This document shows, in pieces, positions 42,457-51,768 of a stretch of DNA of 64,000 nt. Where the stretch lies: the NCBI RefSeq assembly GCF_018139985.1, contig NZ_JAGSOU010000003.1, positions 124,001 to 188,000 on the forward strand. Direction: 5' to 3'. Source of the DNA: Actibacterium sp. MT2.3-13A (GTDB lineage Bacteria; Pseudomonadota; Alphaproteobacteria; Rhodobacterales; Rhodobacteraceae). A program made the translations under genes and the position numbers. Within the stretch, counting starts at the first letter, position 1. Every line of letters starts with the position of its first letter. The notes under the pieces are model-generated. The model was given only the letters and a program-made list of their open reading frames with translations. It searched no databases and had not been told where the DNA came from.

Positions 42457-43168
42457 CAGCAGCGCAGCTGAGGCAAAGCTGGAGCTTGACGGCGTGACCA
42501 GCGGCTACGGCCCGGTCGCCATCGTCCGGGACCTGTCGCTGTCGATCCGCCGCGGCGAGATCTTCGCGCTGATGGGCAAGAACGGCATGGGCAAGACGAC
42601 CCTGCTGAAGACGATCCTCGGCCTCGTGGCGGCGCGCGGCGGCGATATCCGCATGGACGGCGCGTCGATCGTCGGCGCCTCGCCCAAGGCGCTGGTCAGC
42701 TCCGGGGTCGGCTACGCCCCGCAGGAGCAGCCGCTGTTCCAGGATCTCAGCATCCGCGACAACCTGCGGCTCGCCGTTCACTCCGACCGTGAGCTGGGCG
42801 CGGCCTTGGAGCGTGTCTTCGGCCATTTCCCCTTTTTGCGGGACCGGCTGGCGCAGAAGGCGGGCACGCTGTCGGGCGGCGAGCAGAAGATGCTGATCAT
42901 GGCGCGGGCGCTGATGCTGGGGCCCGATCTGCTGCTGATCGACGAGATCTCCGAGGGGTTGCAGCCCACGGTGATCGCCCGCATCGCCGACGCGCTGCGC
43001 GCCGAGCGCGAGGCCAATGGCACCACCATCCTGCTGGTCGAGCAGAACCTCAACTTCGCCCTCGACGTGGCCGACCGCTGGGCGGTGCTGAAGCTGGGCG
43101 AGATCGACGATTCCGGCGAGGTGGGCGCGGGCAGCCGCGAGCGGGTTCTGGAACATCTGAAGATCTGA
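42449..43168 (+). CDS. LivF/UrtE-type ABC ATPase
   Basis: A 239-residue ATPase with GKNGMGKTT (Walker A), LSGGEQKM, LLLIDEISEGLQP (Walker B, with Ile-Ser replacing the usual Pro-Ser/Thr) and VEQNLNF. It pairs with the ATPase half of the preceding fusion to power the amide importer. Last transport gene of the operon; an amidase gene follows after 46 bp. Confidence 0.89.
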   Translation: MFDSSAAEAKLELDGVTSGYGPVAIVRDLSLSIRRGEIFALMGKNGMGKTTLLKTILGLVAARGGDIRMDGASIVGASPKALVSSGVGYAPQEQPLFQDLSIRDNLRLAVHSDRELGAALERVFGHFPFLRDRLAQKAGTLSGGEQKMLIMARALMLGPDLLLIDEISEGLQPTVIARIADALRAEREANGTTILLVEQNLNFALDVADRWAVLKLGEIDDSGEVGAGSRERVLEHLKI

Positions 43169-43214
43169 CGCATCCGGCCATCGCCGGCGTGGAGAGCGGG
43201 ACAGGGGGGGCGCG

Positions 43215-44873
43215 ATGGGCGAGCGGCAGGTTGCGATCGAGGATATCGAGGCGGCGGAGCGGCTGCTGGGCATCGCCCAGACCGCGCGCGAACGCGCGCA
43301 GATGGCCGGCAATCTCGGCGGTCAGATCGAGGCCGCGGTGGCGCGGCGCAAGGTCGCGCTGGCCAATTCGGCGCCGATGGCGCTGCGCTTCGACCCGCGC
43401 CTGCCGACCACGCCGATGCCGGCGCCGCAGGGGCCGTTGCGGTTTTCCGCGGCCGATCCCGGTCCGCTGCCCGATGACGACGCGGATATCGCCTTCGCCC
43501 CGCTGCCGCGCCTTTCCGCATGGATCGCCTCGGGCACGCTCAGCAGCCGGCGGCTGACCGAGCTCTACCTCGCGCGGATCGAGGCGCTGGACCCGATGCT
43601 GAAATGCTGGGCCCGGGTCACGCCCGGGCGCGCGCTGGCCGAGGCGGAGGCCGCGGATCGCCTGCTGGAGCAGGGCGTGGTTCTCGGCCCGCTGCATGGC
43701 ATTCCCTACGGGCTGAAGGATCTGTTCGACACCAGGGGCGTGACCACCGGCTGGGGCGCCGAGCCGTTCCGGGACCGCATTCCCGACACCGACGCGACCA
43801 TCGTGCACAAGCTGCGCGCGGCCGGCGCGGTCCTGCTGGGCAAGACCTCGGTGGGCGCGCTGGCCTACAACGACATCTGGTATGGCGGCCAGACCCGGAA
43901 TCCGTGGAACCTGAACGAGGGCTCGAACGGCTCGAGCGCCGGATCGGCGGCGGCGACGGCGGCGGGGCTGTGCGGCTTCGCGATCGGCACAGAGACGCTG
44001 GGCTCGATCACCTCGCCCTCGCAGCGCTGCGGCACGACCGGTCTGCGCCCGACCTTCGGGCGGGTGTCGCGCGCGGGGGGCATGGCGCTGTGCTGGTCTC
44101 TGGACAAGGTGGGGCCGATCTGCCGCGGGGTCGAGGACACGGCGATGGTGCTGTCGGTTCTCAATGGCGGCGACCTGGCCGACCGCGGCTCGATCGACGC
44201 GGCGTTCCATTTCGATGCGGGCGCGGGGATCGCGGGGATGCGGCTGGGTTATCTGCCGGAAGCCTTCGGCGAGGGGGCCACGGGCGTTGACCATGCCGCG
44301 CTCGCCGCGGCGCGCCGGCTGGGGATCGAGGTGGTCGAGGTCGCGCTGCCCGATCTGCCCTATGGCGCGCTGATGAACACCCTCTACGCCGAGGCGGCCG
44401 CGGCCTTCGAGGAGCTGACGCTGAGCGGCGCGGATGACAGCCTGACCTGGCAGGATGACGTGGCCTGGCCCAACACCTTCCGCAAGGCGCGGTTCCTGTC
44501 GGCGGTGGACCATGTGCAGCTGGACCGGCTGCGCTATCAGGTCATGCTGGCGCTGGACGGGCTGTTCGACCGGGTCGATGCGCTGATCGGCCCGTTCTCG
44601 ACGGGGCCGATGCTGGTGGCGAGCAATTTCACCGGCCATCCCTGCCTGCATCTGCGCGCCGGTTTCGAGGACTTGCCGACGCGCGGGGGGGCGGCGCTGG
44701 AGGCCGGCAACCTTTCCTCGGGCGCGGCGGGCCGGACGGGGCGCCGGTTCACGGTGCCGCAGGGCGTATCGCTGTGGGGACGGCTGTTCCAGGAGGGGCC
44801 GCTGCTCAATCTCGGGATGGCGCTGGAGCGCGAGTTGGGCGTGGCCGCGCGCCGCCCCGGGTTTCCGGGCTGA
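43215..44873 (+). CDS. Amidase-signature hydrolase 2 (long N-terminal extension)
   Basis: A 552-residue amidase-signature enzyme. Triad: Lys168 (YGLKDLFD), cis-Ser240 (GSNGSSAGS) and Ser264 (TETLGSITSP), with the correct 24-residue spacing. The first 100 residues are an extra helical, Ala/Arg-rich extension not found in the other two amidases here. The NGSSAGS loop departs from the usual GGSSGGS. It is the last gene of the AmiR-controlled operon and converges with the xre-cupin gene 9 bp away. Probably degrades a second, bulkier class of imported amide. Confidence 0.86.
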   Translation: MGERQVAIEDIEAAERLLGIAQTARERAQMAGNLGGQIEAAVARRKVALANSAPMALRFDPRLPTTPMPAPQGPLRFSAADPGPLPDDDADIAFAPLPRLSAWIASGTLSSRRLTELYLARIEALDPMLKCWARVTPGRALAEAEAADRLLEQGVVLGPLHGIPYGLKDLFDTRGVTTGWGAEPFRDRIPDTDATIVHKLRAAGAVLLGKTSVGALAYNDIWYGGQTRNPWNLNEGSNGSSAGSAAATAAGLCGFAIGTETLGSITSPSQRCGTTGLRPTFGRVSRAGGMALCWSLDKVGPICRGVEDTAMVLSVLNGGDLADRGSIDAAFHFDAGAGIAGMRLGYLPEAFGEGATGVDHAALAAARRLGIEVVEVALPDLPYGALMNTLYAEAAAAFEELTLSGADDSLTWQDDVAWPNTFRKARFLSAVDHVQLDRLRYQVMLALDGLFDRVDALIGPFSTGPMLVASNFTGHPCLHLRAGFEDLPTRGGAALEAGNLSSGAAGRTGRRFTVPQGVSLWGRLFQEGPLLNLGMALERELGVAARRPGFPG

Positions 44874-44882
44874 GCGGCGCTC

Positions 44883-45470
44883 TCAGAACGTCGGCGGGGT
44901 GTTTACCCACAGGATCCGGGTCGTGCCGTCATAGGTGTTGCGGTAGCGGTGCGGCAGCTGCGAAGAGAAATAGAAGGAATCGCCCTGCACCAGCGGGATG
45001 ACCTCGCCGTTCACGGTCAGTTCGGCCGCGCCCTCCAGCACATAGCCGATCTCCTCGCCGTCGTGGCGGATGTCGCCGCCGCTGTCGGCGCCGGGCTCCA
45101 GGGTGTGGATATTCGCGTCCAGCATGGTGCCGGGGTAGGTCGGCGAGAGGCGCTCGATGAAGATCGCGGGCTGGTTGCTCATCCGCCGCACCATGACCGA
45201 GGGGCGCTCGCCGCTGCGGTAGAGGCGCACGCCCTCGGTCTCGGCCTCGGCGAAGAGCTGGACGATGGTCATGTCCAGCGCCGCGGTGATCTGGTGCAAC
45301 GTCTTGAGCGACGGCGAGGTCTGTTCGTTCTCGATCTTGGACAGCATCGAAACCGAGCAGCCGGCCATTTCGGCCAGGCTTTTCAGGGTCAGCCCATTGT
45401 TCAGCCGCGCGGCGTGCAGCCGGGCGCCGAGATCGCTGATCGGCGACATGTCCGCCTTGTCGTTTGCCAT
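44883..45470 (-). CDS. XRE-family regulator with C-terminal cupin
   Basis: A 195-residue regulator: helix-turn-helix at about residues 12-68 (LKSLAEMAGCSVSMLSKIENEQTSPSL) and a cupin_2 ligand domain at about 110-190 (DIRHDGEEIGYVLEGAAEL). PuuR-like architecture; such proteins sense small carboxylates, amines or amides. It is divergent from the 45770-53039 importer-amidase operon, with a TTTCTC-T-GAGAAA dyad in the gap. ATG start at 45470 with GGGAGCGAAG upstream. Confidence 0.87.
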   Translation of the reverse strand: MANDKADMSPISDLGARLHAARLNNGLTLKSLAEMAGCSVSMLSKIENEQTSPSLKTLHQITAALDMTIVQLFAEAETEGVRLYRSGERPSVMVRRMSNQPAIFIERLSPTYPGTMLDANIHTLEPGADSGGDIRHDGEEIGYVLEGAAELTVNGEVIPLVQGDSFYFSSQLPHRYRNTYDGTTRILWVNTPPTF

Positions 45471-45769
45471 CTTCGCTCCCTGTCTTGCCGCCCGCCGGAT
45501 GTAGCGGCTTTTGCCTGGCCCGCCAAGTTCGGGGGGCGGCCCGAAGTCCCCGCAACGCCCTGGATCGCGCCCGGATCAATTCGCCATCAGCGGCCGCGCG
45601 CCATAGTGACAATTTTCATCGTGGTAGAAATCTTCAATAGAAAACTGCCATATCCGTAAAAAATTTATTGTCATTCAAATTTCTCTGAGAAAGAGTTTCC
45701 CGGCAAGTGGCCAGCGGGATGCCCCTCGATTGCGGCTGCTGGCACAAAATGAACGCAGGGAGTAAATAG
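45471..45769. other. Divergent promoter region with AT-rich block
   Basis: This 299-bp gap holds no supported gene. From about 45602 to 45700 it is markedly AT-rich compared with the surrounding DNA, as expected for the promoters of the xre-cupin gene (minus) and the importer operon (plus). A TTGTCA at 45668-45673 could be a -35 element, but a matching -10 is unclear. Confidence 0.5.
45680..45692. promoter_or_regulatory. Candidate XRE-cupin operator
   Basis: TTTCTC-T-GAGAAA is a perfect 13-bp dyad with a single central base, 77 bp upstream of the binding-protein start in the AT-rich divergent gap. Its symmetry and location fit an operator of the adjacent XRE-cupin regulator. Confidence 0.45.
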
Positions 45770-46948
45770 ATGAAATTCACGGAAAACAGACGCAGCTTCT
45801 TGTCCTTCGCGCTTGCGGCGTCGCTTTCGCTGGGCCTGGCCGGGCCGGCGCTGGCCAAGGAAACCGTCAAGGTCGGCTTCATCGGCCCGCTGTCGGGCGG
45901 GGTGTCGAATATGGGGCTTGGCGGGCGCAACTCGGCCGCGCTGGCGGTTGCGCTGCGCAACCAGGACCCCAACGCCAAATACGAATACGAGCTGGAGCCG
46001 CTGGACGACGAGTGCAAGCCCAATGTCGGCGTCCAGGTGGCGACCAAGCTGGCGACCAACCGCAAGGTCGTGGGCGCCGTGACGCATTACTGCTCGGCGG
46101 TGGCGATGGGCACGGTGGACATTTACCACAAGTTCAACCTGCCGGTCATCGTCTGGGGCGCCGTGCTGCCCGACATCACCTATGGCAACGACTACGCCGA
46201 GGTGCATCGCGTCAACGGCACGATGATCAACCAGAACGAGACCGCGGCCAAGTTCATGACCGAGCAGGGCTACAAGACCTGGGCGATCATCCATGACACC
46301 ACCGACTACGGCAAAGGCCACAACAAGTATTTCTCGCAGTTCCTGACCGAGCGCGGCGGCGAGATCCTGGGCACCTTCGGCGTGACCTCGGATCAGCAGG
46401 ACTTCACCGCCGAGCTCACCAAGATCAAGGAGCTCAACCCCGACGTGGTCTATTTCGGCGGCCTGACCCCGATCGCCGTGCGTATCCGTCAGCAGATGGA
46501 CAAGCTGGGCATCGAGGCGCAGTTCCAGGGCGTGTCGGGGATCAAGTCGGACGCCTATTTCGCCGGCCTCAGCGGCGATCTGGCCGAGGGCACGGTGACC
46601 TTCCTCGAGGGCGCGCCGGCCGAGAAGCTGCCGGGCGGCGAATATTTCATGGCGGAGTATGAAAAGGCCGGCTACGGTGAGGATTTCGAGGCCTATGGCC
46701 CCTTCGCCTTCGCCGCGATGAGCCTGCTGCTGGACGGCATCGAGGAGGTCGGCCCGGACCGCAAGGCGCTGACCGCATACCTTGCCGACGTGAACGAGCA
46801 CAACTCGATCACCGGTTCGGTGTCCTTCGACGATCACGGCCAGAACACCGTGGCGCTGATCACCACCTATGTCGCGCAGGACGGCCAGTGGGTCGTGTGG
46901 GAAGACAGCGAATACGCTGACGGCACCCGCAAGCTGACCGGCAAGTAA
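45770..46948 (+). CDS. Branched-chain amino acid/amide-type periplasmic binding protein
   Basis: A 392-residue Peripla_BP_6 receptor. The N-terminus has a Tat-like NRRSFLSFAL signal (residues 1-29, cleaved after ALA). The mature protein starts ETVKVGFIGPLSGGVSNMG; the disulfide-capable Cys in DDECKPN and the HYCSAV loop match LivJ/LivK-type receptors. It heads the second Liv-type operon, ahead of a strong hairpin. With an M20 peptidase and amidase downstream, the ligand may be an N-acylated amino acid or amide. Confidence 0.88.
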   Translation: MKFTENRRSFLSFALAASLSLGLAGPALAKETVKVGFIGPLSGGVSNMGLGGRNSAALAVALRNQDPNAKYEYELEPLDDECKPNVGVQVATKLATNRKVVGAVTHYCSAVAMGTVDIYHKFNLPVIVWGAVLPDITYGNDYAEVHRVNGTMINQNETAAKFMTEQGYKTWAIIHDTTDYGKGHNKYFSQFLTERGGEILGTFGVTSDQQDFTAELTKIKELNPDVVYFGGLTPIAVRIRQQMDKLGIEAQFQGVSGIKSDAYFAGLSGDLAEGTVTFLEGAPAEKLPGGEYFMAEYEKAGYGEDFEAYGPFAFAAMSLLLDGIEEVGPDRKALTAYLADVNEHNSITGSVSFDDHGQNTVALITTYVAQDGQWVVWEDSEYADGTRKLTGK

Positions 46949-46961
46949 TCGCATCAACTCC

Positions 46962-46993
46962 GCGGGCGGGGCGCCGTTGTGCGCCCCGCCCGC
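46962..46993 (+). terminator. GC hairpin after the binding-protein gene
   Basis: A 13-bp perfect stem (46962-46974 with 46981-46993) with loop CGTTGT, 13 bp after the stop. No T-run. Likely raises receptor-to-permease expression ratio. Confidence 0.7.
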
Positions 46994-47018
46994 CTCTGCA
47001 ATCTCCGGAGGTCTCCTG

Positions 47019-47939
47019 ATGGATATCGGTCTGCTCGGCCAGTATCTGGCCAATGGCGTCATGCTGGGCACGATGTATGCCCTTGTCGCCGTCGGCTTCA
47101 CCCTGTTTTTCGGCGTGCTCGACGTGATCAAGTTCTCGCATGGCGACGTGCTGATGCTGGGCTCGTTCACCGGGTTCACCGTCTATATCGGCGTCCTGGC
47201 CATGGGGATCGAGAATCCCTGGCTGATGATCGCCGTGATCCTGATCGTCTCGATCACGACCACCGCCGCGGTCGGCGCGCTGATCGCGCGCTACCTGGTG
47301 CTGCCGCTGAAATCGGCGCCGCCGCTCAACATCCTGCTGATCACGCTGATGCTGGGCACCGCGATCCGCGAGGCGGTGCGGCTGTTCTATCCCGACGGCT
47401 CCAACCCCAAGAATTTTCCGGCGCTTCTGCCGACGGCCTCGGTCGATCTGGGCGGTTTCGCGCTGCGCGCGGACAGCGTGATCCTGGTGGGCGCGGGGAT
47501 CGCCGTGATCATCGGGCTGAACCTGCTGATCAACCGCACCCGGCTGGGCCTGGCGATCCGCGCCGTGGCGCAGGACGAGGAGACCGCCAAGATCATGGGC
47601 ATCAACTATACCCTGATCGTGCTGGTGACCTTCGCCATCGGCTCGGGGGCGGCGGCCTTCGCCGGCATCATGAACGGCCTCTACTACAACGAGGTCAATT
47701 TCGGCATGGGGCTGCTGCTGGGCCTGATCGGCTTTTCCGCCGCGATCATCGGGGGCTTGGGCAATATCTACGGCGCGATCCTGGGCGGCTTCCTGTTCGC
47801 CGGGCTGCAGACCGTGGGCGCCGTCGCGCTGCCCTTCGCCAGCGCCTACAAGGATGTGTTCGCCTTCGGCGTGGTGATCGCGCTGATGGCCTGGAAACCC
47901 ACCGGCCTGATCGCCGAGCGCAGCAGCGACCGTGTGTGA
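47019..47939 (+). CDS. LivH-type ABC permease
   Basis: A 306-residue inner-membrane permease with the signature GVLDVIKFSHGDVLMLGSF and about eight hydrophobic segments. ATG 47019 follows CCGGAGG; an earlier GTG-type start would overlap the hairpin. Forms the pore with the next gene product, 10 bp downstream. Confidence 0.89.
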   Translation: MDIGLLGQYLANGVMLGTMYALVAVGFTLFFGVLDVIKFSHGDVLMLGSFTGFTVYIGVLAMGIENPWLMIAVILIVSITTTAAVGALIARYLVLPLKSAPPLNILLITLMLGTAIREAVRLFYPDGSNPKNFPALLPTASVDLGGFALRADSVILVGAGIAVIIGLNLLINRTRLGLAIRAVAQDEETAKIMGINYTLIVLVTFAIGSGAAAFAGIMNGLYYNEVNFGMGLLLGLIGFSAAIIGGLGNIYGAILGGFLFAGLQTVGAVALPFASAYKDVFAFGVVIALMAWKPTGLIAERSSDRV

Positions 47940-47949
47940 GGAAATTTCG

Positions 47950-49134
47950 ATGACAGACAAAACGACCCCCAAGAGCGGCTGGCTCGGCCTGCCGCCCCTG
48001 GCCGTGGGCCTGGGCGCGGTGGCGGCCACCGCGGTCTATGGCTGGCTGTTCCTGCTGGCCGAATCCGAGATCGCCGTCCTCGGCCTGGTGGCGCTGGCCG
48101 CGCTGGGCGGCTGGGCGCTGGGCCGCACCGGGCTGCCCGACACCCTGGACGCGGCCATGCGCGGCCACGGCCGCAGCATGAACGGCGCGATCCTGCTGGG
48201 CCTTCTGGCGGTGATCTTCCTGCTGGGCGAGGAGCATTTCCCGCTGCTGATGCTGACCACCATGCTGCTTTACATGACCGTGGCGCTGGGGCTGAACGTG
48301 CAGTTCGGCCTGACCGGCATGGTCAATTTCGCCGGTGCCGCCTTCTTCGGCATGGGCGCCTACACCGCGGCGGTCCTGACCGCGCATTCCGCGGTGCCGC
48401 CGCTGCTGATCCTGGTCGCGGGCGGCGTGATCGCGGCGGCGATCGGCTTTCTGCTGATCGTGCCGGTGGTGCGCACCGCCGGCCATTACTCGGCCGTGGT
48501 CACCATCGCCTTCGGCGTGCTGTTCAAGACCTTTCTGGAGGTCAACGACGTGCTCGGCGGGCCGCAGGGCCTGATGGTCGGCCCGATGAAGTTGTTCGGC
48601 TGGGATTTCAACTCCAGCCCCGTTCTGCTGGGCGTCGAGATGTCCTTCTACGTCAACTACGCGCTGCTGGGCGGGGGGCTCGCGGTGCTGGCCTTCGTGC
48701 TGACCCAGCGGCTTGAACGTTCCTGGCTGGGGCTGACGCTGGACAGCGTGCGGCTGGACGAGACGGCCTCGGCCTGTTTCGGGCTGAACGTGGTGCGGGC
48801 CAAGGTGCTGGCCTTCACCTTCGGCAATGTGCTGGCGGGTGTCGCCGGGGCGCTTTACGGCATGATGATCAGCTTCATCGCGCCCAACAGCTTCACCTTC
48901 GCCGATAGCCTGCTGATGGTGTCGATCGTGCTGCTGGGCGGGCTTGGCAGCCTGTGGGGCACGGCGCTGGCCGCCGCCATCGTGGTGCTGCTGCCGGAGA
49001 AGCTGCAGATCCTGCAGGAATACCGCTTCCTGCTGTTTTCGGGTCTGGTGATCCTGATGCTGCTGTTCCGCCCGCAGGGCCTGTTGCCGCGCAAGGTGCG
49101 CAGTTATTTCCCCAGCTGGAGGCCGCAACAATGA
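47950..49134 (+). CDS. LivM-type ABC permease
   Basis: A 394-residue inner-membrane permease with an N-terminal extension of extra membrane segments (about residues 15-100) before the LivM core (LGLNVQFGLTGMVNFAGAAFFGMGAY). Start ATG 47950 follows GAGGAAA. The stop overlaps livG in an ATGA. Typical partner of LivH. Confidence 0.88.
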   Translation: MTDKTTPKSGWLGLPPLAVGLGAVAATAVYGWLFLLAESEIAVLGLVALAALGGWALGRTGLPDTLDAAMRGHGRSMNGAILLGLLAVIFLLGEEHFPLLMLTTMLLYMTVALGLNVQFGLTGMVNFAGAAFFGMGAYTAAVLTAHSAVPPLLILVAGGVIAAAIGFLLIVPVVRTAGHYSAVVTIAFGVLFKTFLEVNDVLGGPQGLMVGPMKLFGWDFNSSPVLLGVEMSFYVNYALLGGGLAVLAFVLTQRLERSWLGLTLDSVRLDETASACFGLNVVRAKVLAFTFGNVLAGVAGALYGMMISFIAPNSFTFADSLLMVSIVLLGGLGSLWGTALAAAIVVLLPEKLQILQEYRFLLFSGLVILMLLFRPQGLLPRKVRSYFPSWRPQQ

Positions 49135-49907
49135 GCGACGCGCTTCTCGAATTCGAAGGCCTGGGCAAGAGCTTCGGCGGGGTCCGCGCGCTGGACGGGC
49201 TGGACATGCGCGTCAAGCGCGGCGAGATCCTCGGCCTGATCGGCCCCAACGGCTCGGGCAAGACGACCAGCTTCAACGTGGTGACGGGCATCTATTCGCC
49301 CAGCCAGGGGCGGGTGCGTTTCGACGGGCAGGACATCACCGGGCTCAGCGCGCGCAAGGTCTACGAGGCGGGGATCGCCCGGACGTTCCAGCGCTCGCGC
49401 CTGTGCCTGCCGCTGTCGATCTTCGACAACATCATGATCGGCAACCACGCCCGGCTCGACAACGGGCTGTGGTTCAACCTGATCCGGCGCGGCGCGCTGC
49501 GCCGGCAGGTCGAGGAAGGCTACGACAAGGCGCGCGAGCTGGTCGCGGGCTTCTCCAGGGAGCTGGCCGGCCGCATGTTCGAGCCCGTCGGCGCCCTGCC
49601 GATGATCGAGCGGCGCCGGATCGAGATCTGCCGCGCGCTGGTCTCGGGGCCGAAGCTGTTGCTGCTGGACGAACCGTCGGCCGGTATGACCCATGACGAG
49701 ACCGCGCAGTTGATGGACGACATCCTGGCGGTGCGGGATCGCATGGACGACCTGTCGATCATCATCATCGAGCACGAGATGGGCGTGATCGAACGCCTGA
49801 CCGACCATTGCGTCGTGCTCAGCTATGGCCGCAAGATCAGCGAAGGCAGCTATGCCCAGATCGCCGCCGATCCCGAGGTCCAAAGCGCATATCTGGGGGT
49901 GGACTGA
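49131..49907 (+). CDS. LivG-type ABC ATPase with a degenerate signature motif
   Basis: A 258-residue ATPase with intact Walker A GPNGSGKTT (38-46), Walker B LLLLDEPSAGMTHDE and H-loop IEHEM. The ABC signature, normally LSGGQ or LPYGQ in LivG, reads Leu156-Pro-Met-Ile-Glu160 followed by RRRIEICRAL, so the Gly-Gln pair is lost. Its partner LivF keeps a normal MSGGEQ, implying an asymmetric ATPase dimer. No frameshift or other sign of decay is visible. Confidence 0.86.
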   Translation: MSDALLEFEGLGKSFGGVRALDGLDMRVKRGEILGLIGPNGSGKTTSFNVVTGIYSPSQGRVRFDGQDITGLSARKVYEAGIARTFQRSRLCLPLSIFDNIMIGNHARLDNGLWFNLIRRGALRRQVEEGYDKARELVAGFSRELAGRMFEPVGALPMIERRRIEICRALVSGPKLLLLDEPSAGMTHDETAQLMDDILAVRDRMDDLSIIIIEHEMGVIERLTDHCVVLSYGRKISEGSYAQIAADPEVQSAYLGVD

Positions 49908-49910
49908 CCC

Positions 49911-50618
49911 ATGAGCAGCATCAAGATCGAAAACGTCTACACCGCCTATGACAAGGCCGATGTCCTGCTGGACGTCTCGCTGGAGGTCGTGCCGGGCAAG
50001 ATCACCTGCCTTCTGGGCTCGAACGGGGCGGGGAAATCGACGCTGATCCGCTCCATCCTCGGGCTGACACCGCCGCGCGCCGGGCGGATCACGGTCGATG
50101 GCCAGGACATCACCGGCGCCCCCACCCACAAGGTGATCGCGGCGGGCATCGCCTGCATCCCCGAGGGGCGGCGGATGTTCCCCAAGCTGACGGTGACTGA
50201 GAACCTGCGCCTCGGCGCCTTCCAGGTCGCCGACGAGGCGCTGATCCGCGAGCGGATGGAGAAGGTCTTCGACACCTTCCCGCGCCTGGCCGAGCGGCGC
50301 GATCAGCTCACCGGCACCATGTCGGGCGGCGAGCAGGCGATGGTTTCCATCGGGCGCGGCCTGATGGGCGGCCCCCGCATCCTGCTGATCGACGAGCCGT
50401 CGCTGGGCCTGTCGCCGCTTTATGTGAAGGAGAACTTCCGCATCATCGACGGCATCCGCGACAGCGGCATCACGGTGTTCCTGGTGGAACAAAACGTGCG
50501 TCAGACGCTGGCCATCGCCGATTACGGATATGTGCTGTCGGGCGGGCGCGTGGTGGCGCAGGGCACCGCCGAGGCGCTGAAGGACGACAAGGAAGTCTAT
50601 GCCGCGTATTTCGGCTGA
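49911..50618 (+). CDS. LivF-type ABC ATPase
   Basis: A 235-residue ATPase: GSNGAGKST, the LivF marker PEGRRMFPKLTV, signature MSGGEQAM, Walker B LLIDEPSLGLSP and H-loop VEQNV. Three bases separate it from livG. It powers the second Liv-type importer. Canonical in all motifs. Confidence 0.9.
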   Translation: MSSIKIENVYTAYDKADVLLDVSLEVVPGKITCLLGSNGAGKSTLIRSILGLTPPRAGRITVDGQDITGAPTHKVIAAGIACIPEGRRMFPKLTVTENLRLGAFQVADEALIRERMEKVFDTFPRLAERRDQLTGTMSGGEQAMVSIGRGLMGGPRILLIDEPSLGLSPLYVKENFRIIDGIRDSGITVFLVEQNVRQTLAIADYGYVLSGGRVVAQGTAEALKDDKEVYAAYFG

Positions 50619-50628
50619 GGAGGGCGGC

Positions 50629-51768
50629 ATGGAAGATGCCACAGATGTCATCGCGCTGACGCGCCGGTTGCTGCGCTTCGACACGGTGAACCCGCCGGGC
50701 GACGAGGCCGCCTGCGCGCGCGACCTGCAGGGGGTGCTCGACGCCGCGGGGTTCGAGACCGAGCTGCGCCCGATGGGCGAGGGGCGGGCCAACCTGCTGG
50801 CCTATCTCGGCGACGGCTCGGGCGCGCCGCTGGCCTTCACCGGGCATCTCGACACGGTGCCGCTGGGCGCGCAGGGCTGGCGGCACGACCCCTTCGCGGG
50901 GGTGATCGAGGACGGCCGGATCTACGGCCGCGGCACCACCGACATGAAGGGCGGCGTCGCCGCCTTCGTGGTGGCCTGCATCCGGGAGGCCGAGGCGCTG
51001 CGCGCGGGTCCCGGCGTGCTCTTGCTGATCACCGCGGGCGAGGAGACCGGCTCGGACGGGGCGCGGGCGCTGGTCGCGGAGGGCGGGCTGCGCCGGCCCG
51101 GCGCGCTGGTCGTGGCCGAGCCCACCGCCAACCGGCCGCTGGCCGGCCACAAGGGCGCGCTGTGGTTGCGGGTGGTCACGACAGGCGTCACCGCGCACGG
51201 CTCGATGCCCGAGCGCGGCGTGAATGCCGTGGTCGGGGCGGCGCGGGTGGTCGGGAAACTGGCCGCCTTCGGCTTCAACGTCGCGCCGCATCCGGTAATG
51301 GGCGCGCCGACGCTGAACGTGGGCACGATTTCCGGCGGGATGAACATCAACTCGGTCCCCGACCGGGCCGAGATCGGCGTGGACATCCGCAGCGTGGCGG
51401 GGCTCGACCATGACGCGCTGCGCGAGAACCTGACGCAGTTCCTGGGCGATGAGGCCCAGGTCGAGGTGCTGGTCGATCTGCCGCCGGTCTGGACCGACCC
51501 CGCGCATCCCTGGATGCGGCGGGTGGCGGGCGCGGTCGAGGCCGTCACCGGCGAGGTCAGCCGACCCGAAAGCGTCAGCTATTTCACCGACGCCTCGGTC
51601 TTCACCCCCGCCTTCGACGGTCTGCCCACGGTGATCCTGGGGCCGGGCGAGCCGGGTCTGGCGCATCAGACCGACGAATATTGCGAGATCGGCAAGCTTC
51701 ACGATGCCGTTGATATTTACGCCCGCCTGATCAGCGACTGGGCCGGGCAGGGGGAGGACAGGACATGA
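50629..51768 (+). CDS. M20-family metallopeptidase/deacylase (ArgE/DapE type)
   Basis: A 379-residue M20 hydrolase. Zinc ligands and catalytic residues are visible: His73-x-Asp75 (GHLDTVP), Asp105 (RGTTDMKGG) and Glu138-Glu139 (AGEETGS), with a dimerisation domain about 165-275 (including GVTAHGSMPERG). Family members remove N-acyl groups or act as amino- or carboxypeptidases. Start ATG 50629 follows GAGGAGGG; an ATG at 50599 would overlap livF. Operon with the importer and an amidase, suggesting use of N-acyl amino acids or related amides. Confidence 0.86.
   Translation: MEDATDVIALTRRLLRFDTVNPPGDEAACARDLQGVLDAAGFETELRPMGEGRANLLAYLGDGSGAPLAFTGHLDTVPLGAQGWRHDPFAGVIEDGRIYGRGTTDMKGGVAAFVVACIREAEALRAGPGVLLLITAGEETGSDGARALVAEGGLRRPGALVVAEPTANRPLAGHKGALWLRVVTTGVTAHGSMPERGVNAVVGAARVVGKLAAFGFNVAPHPVMGAPTLNVGTISGGMNINSVPDRAEIGVDIRSVAGLDHDALRENLTQFLGDEAQVEVLVDLPPVWTDPAHPWMRRVAGAVEAVTGEVSRPESVSYFTDASVFTPAFDGLPTVILGPGEPGLAHQTDEYCEIGKLHDAVDIYARLISDWAGQGEDRT

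Noticed and set aside
49570-49660. livG as a pseudogene because of its missing signature motif
   Set aside because: The frame is intact, other motifs are normal and it overlaps livM in an ATGA with livF 3 bp downstream, so selection appears to be maintained.
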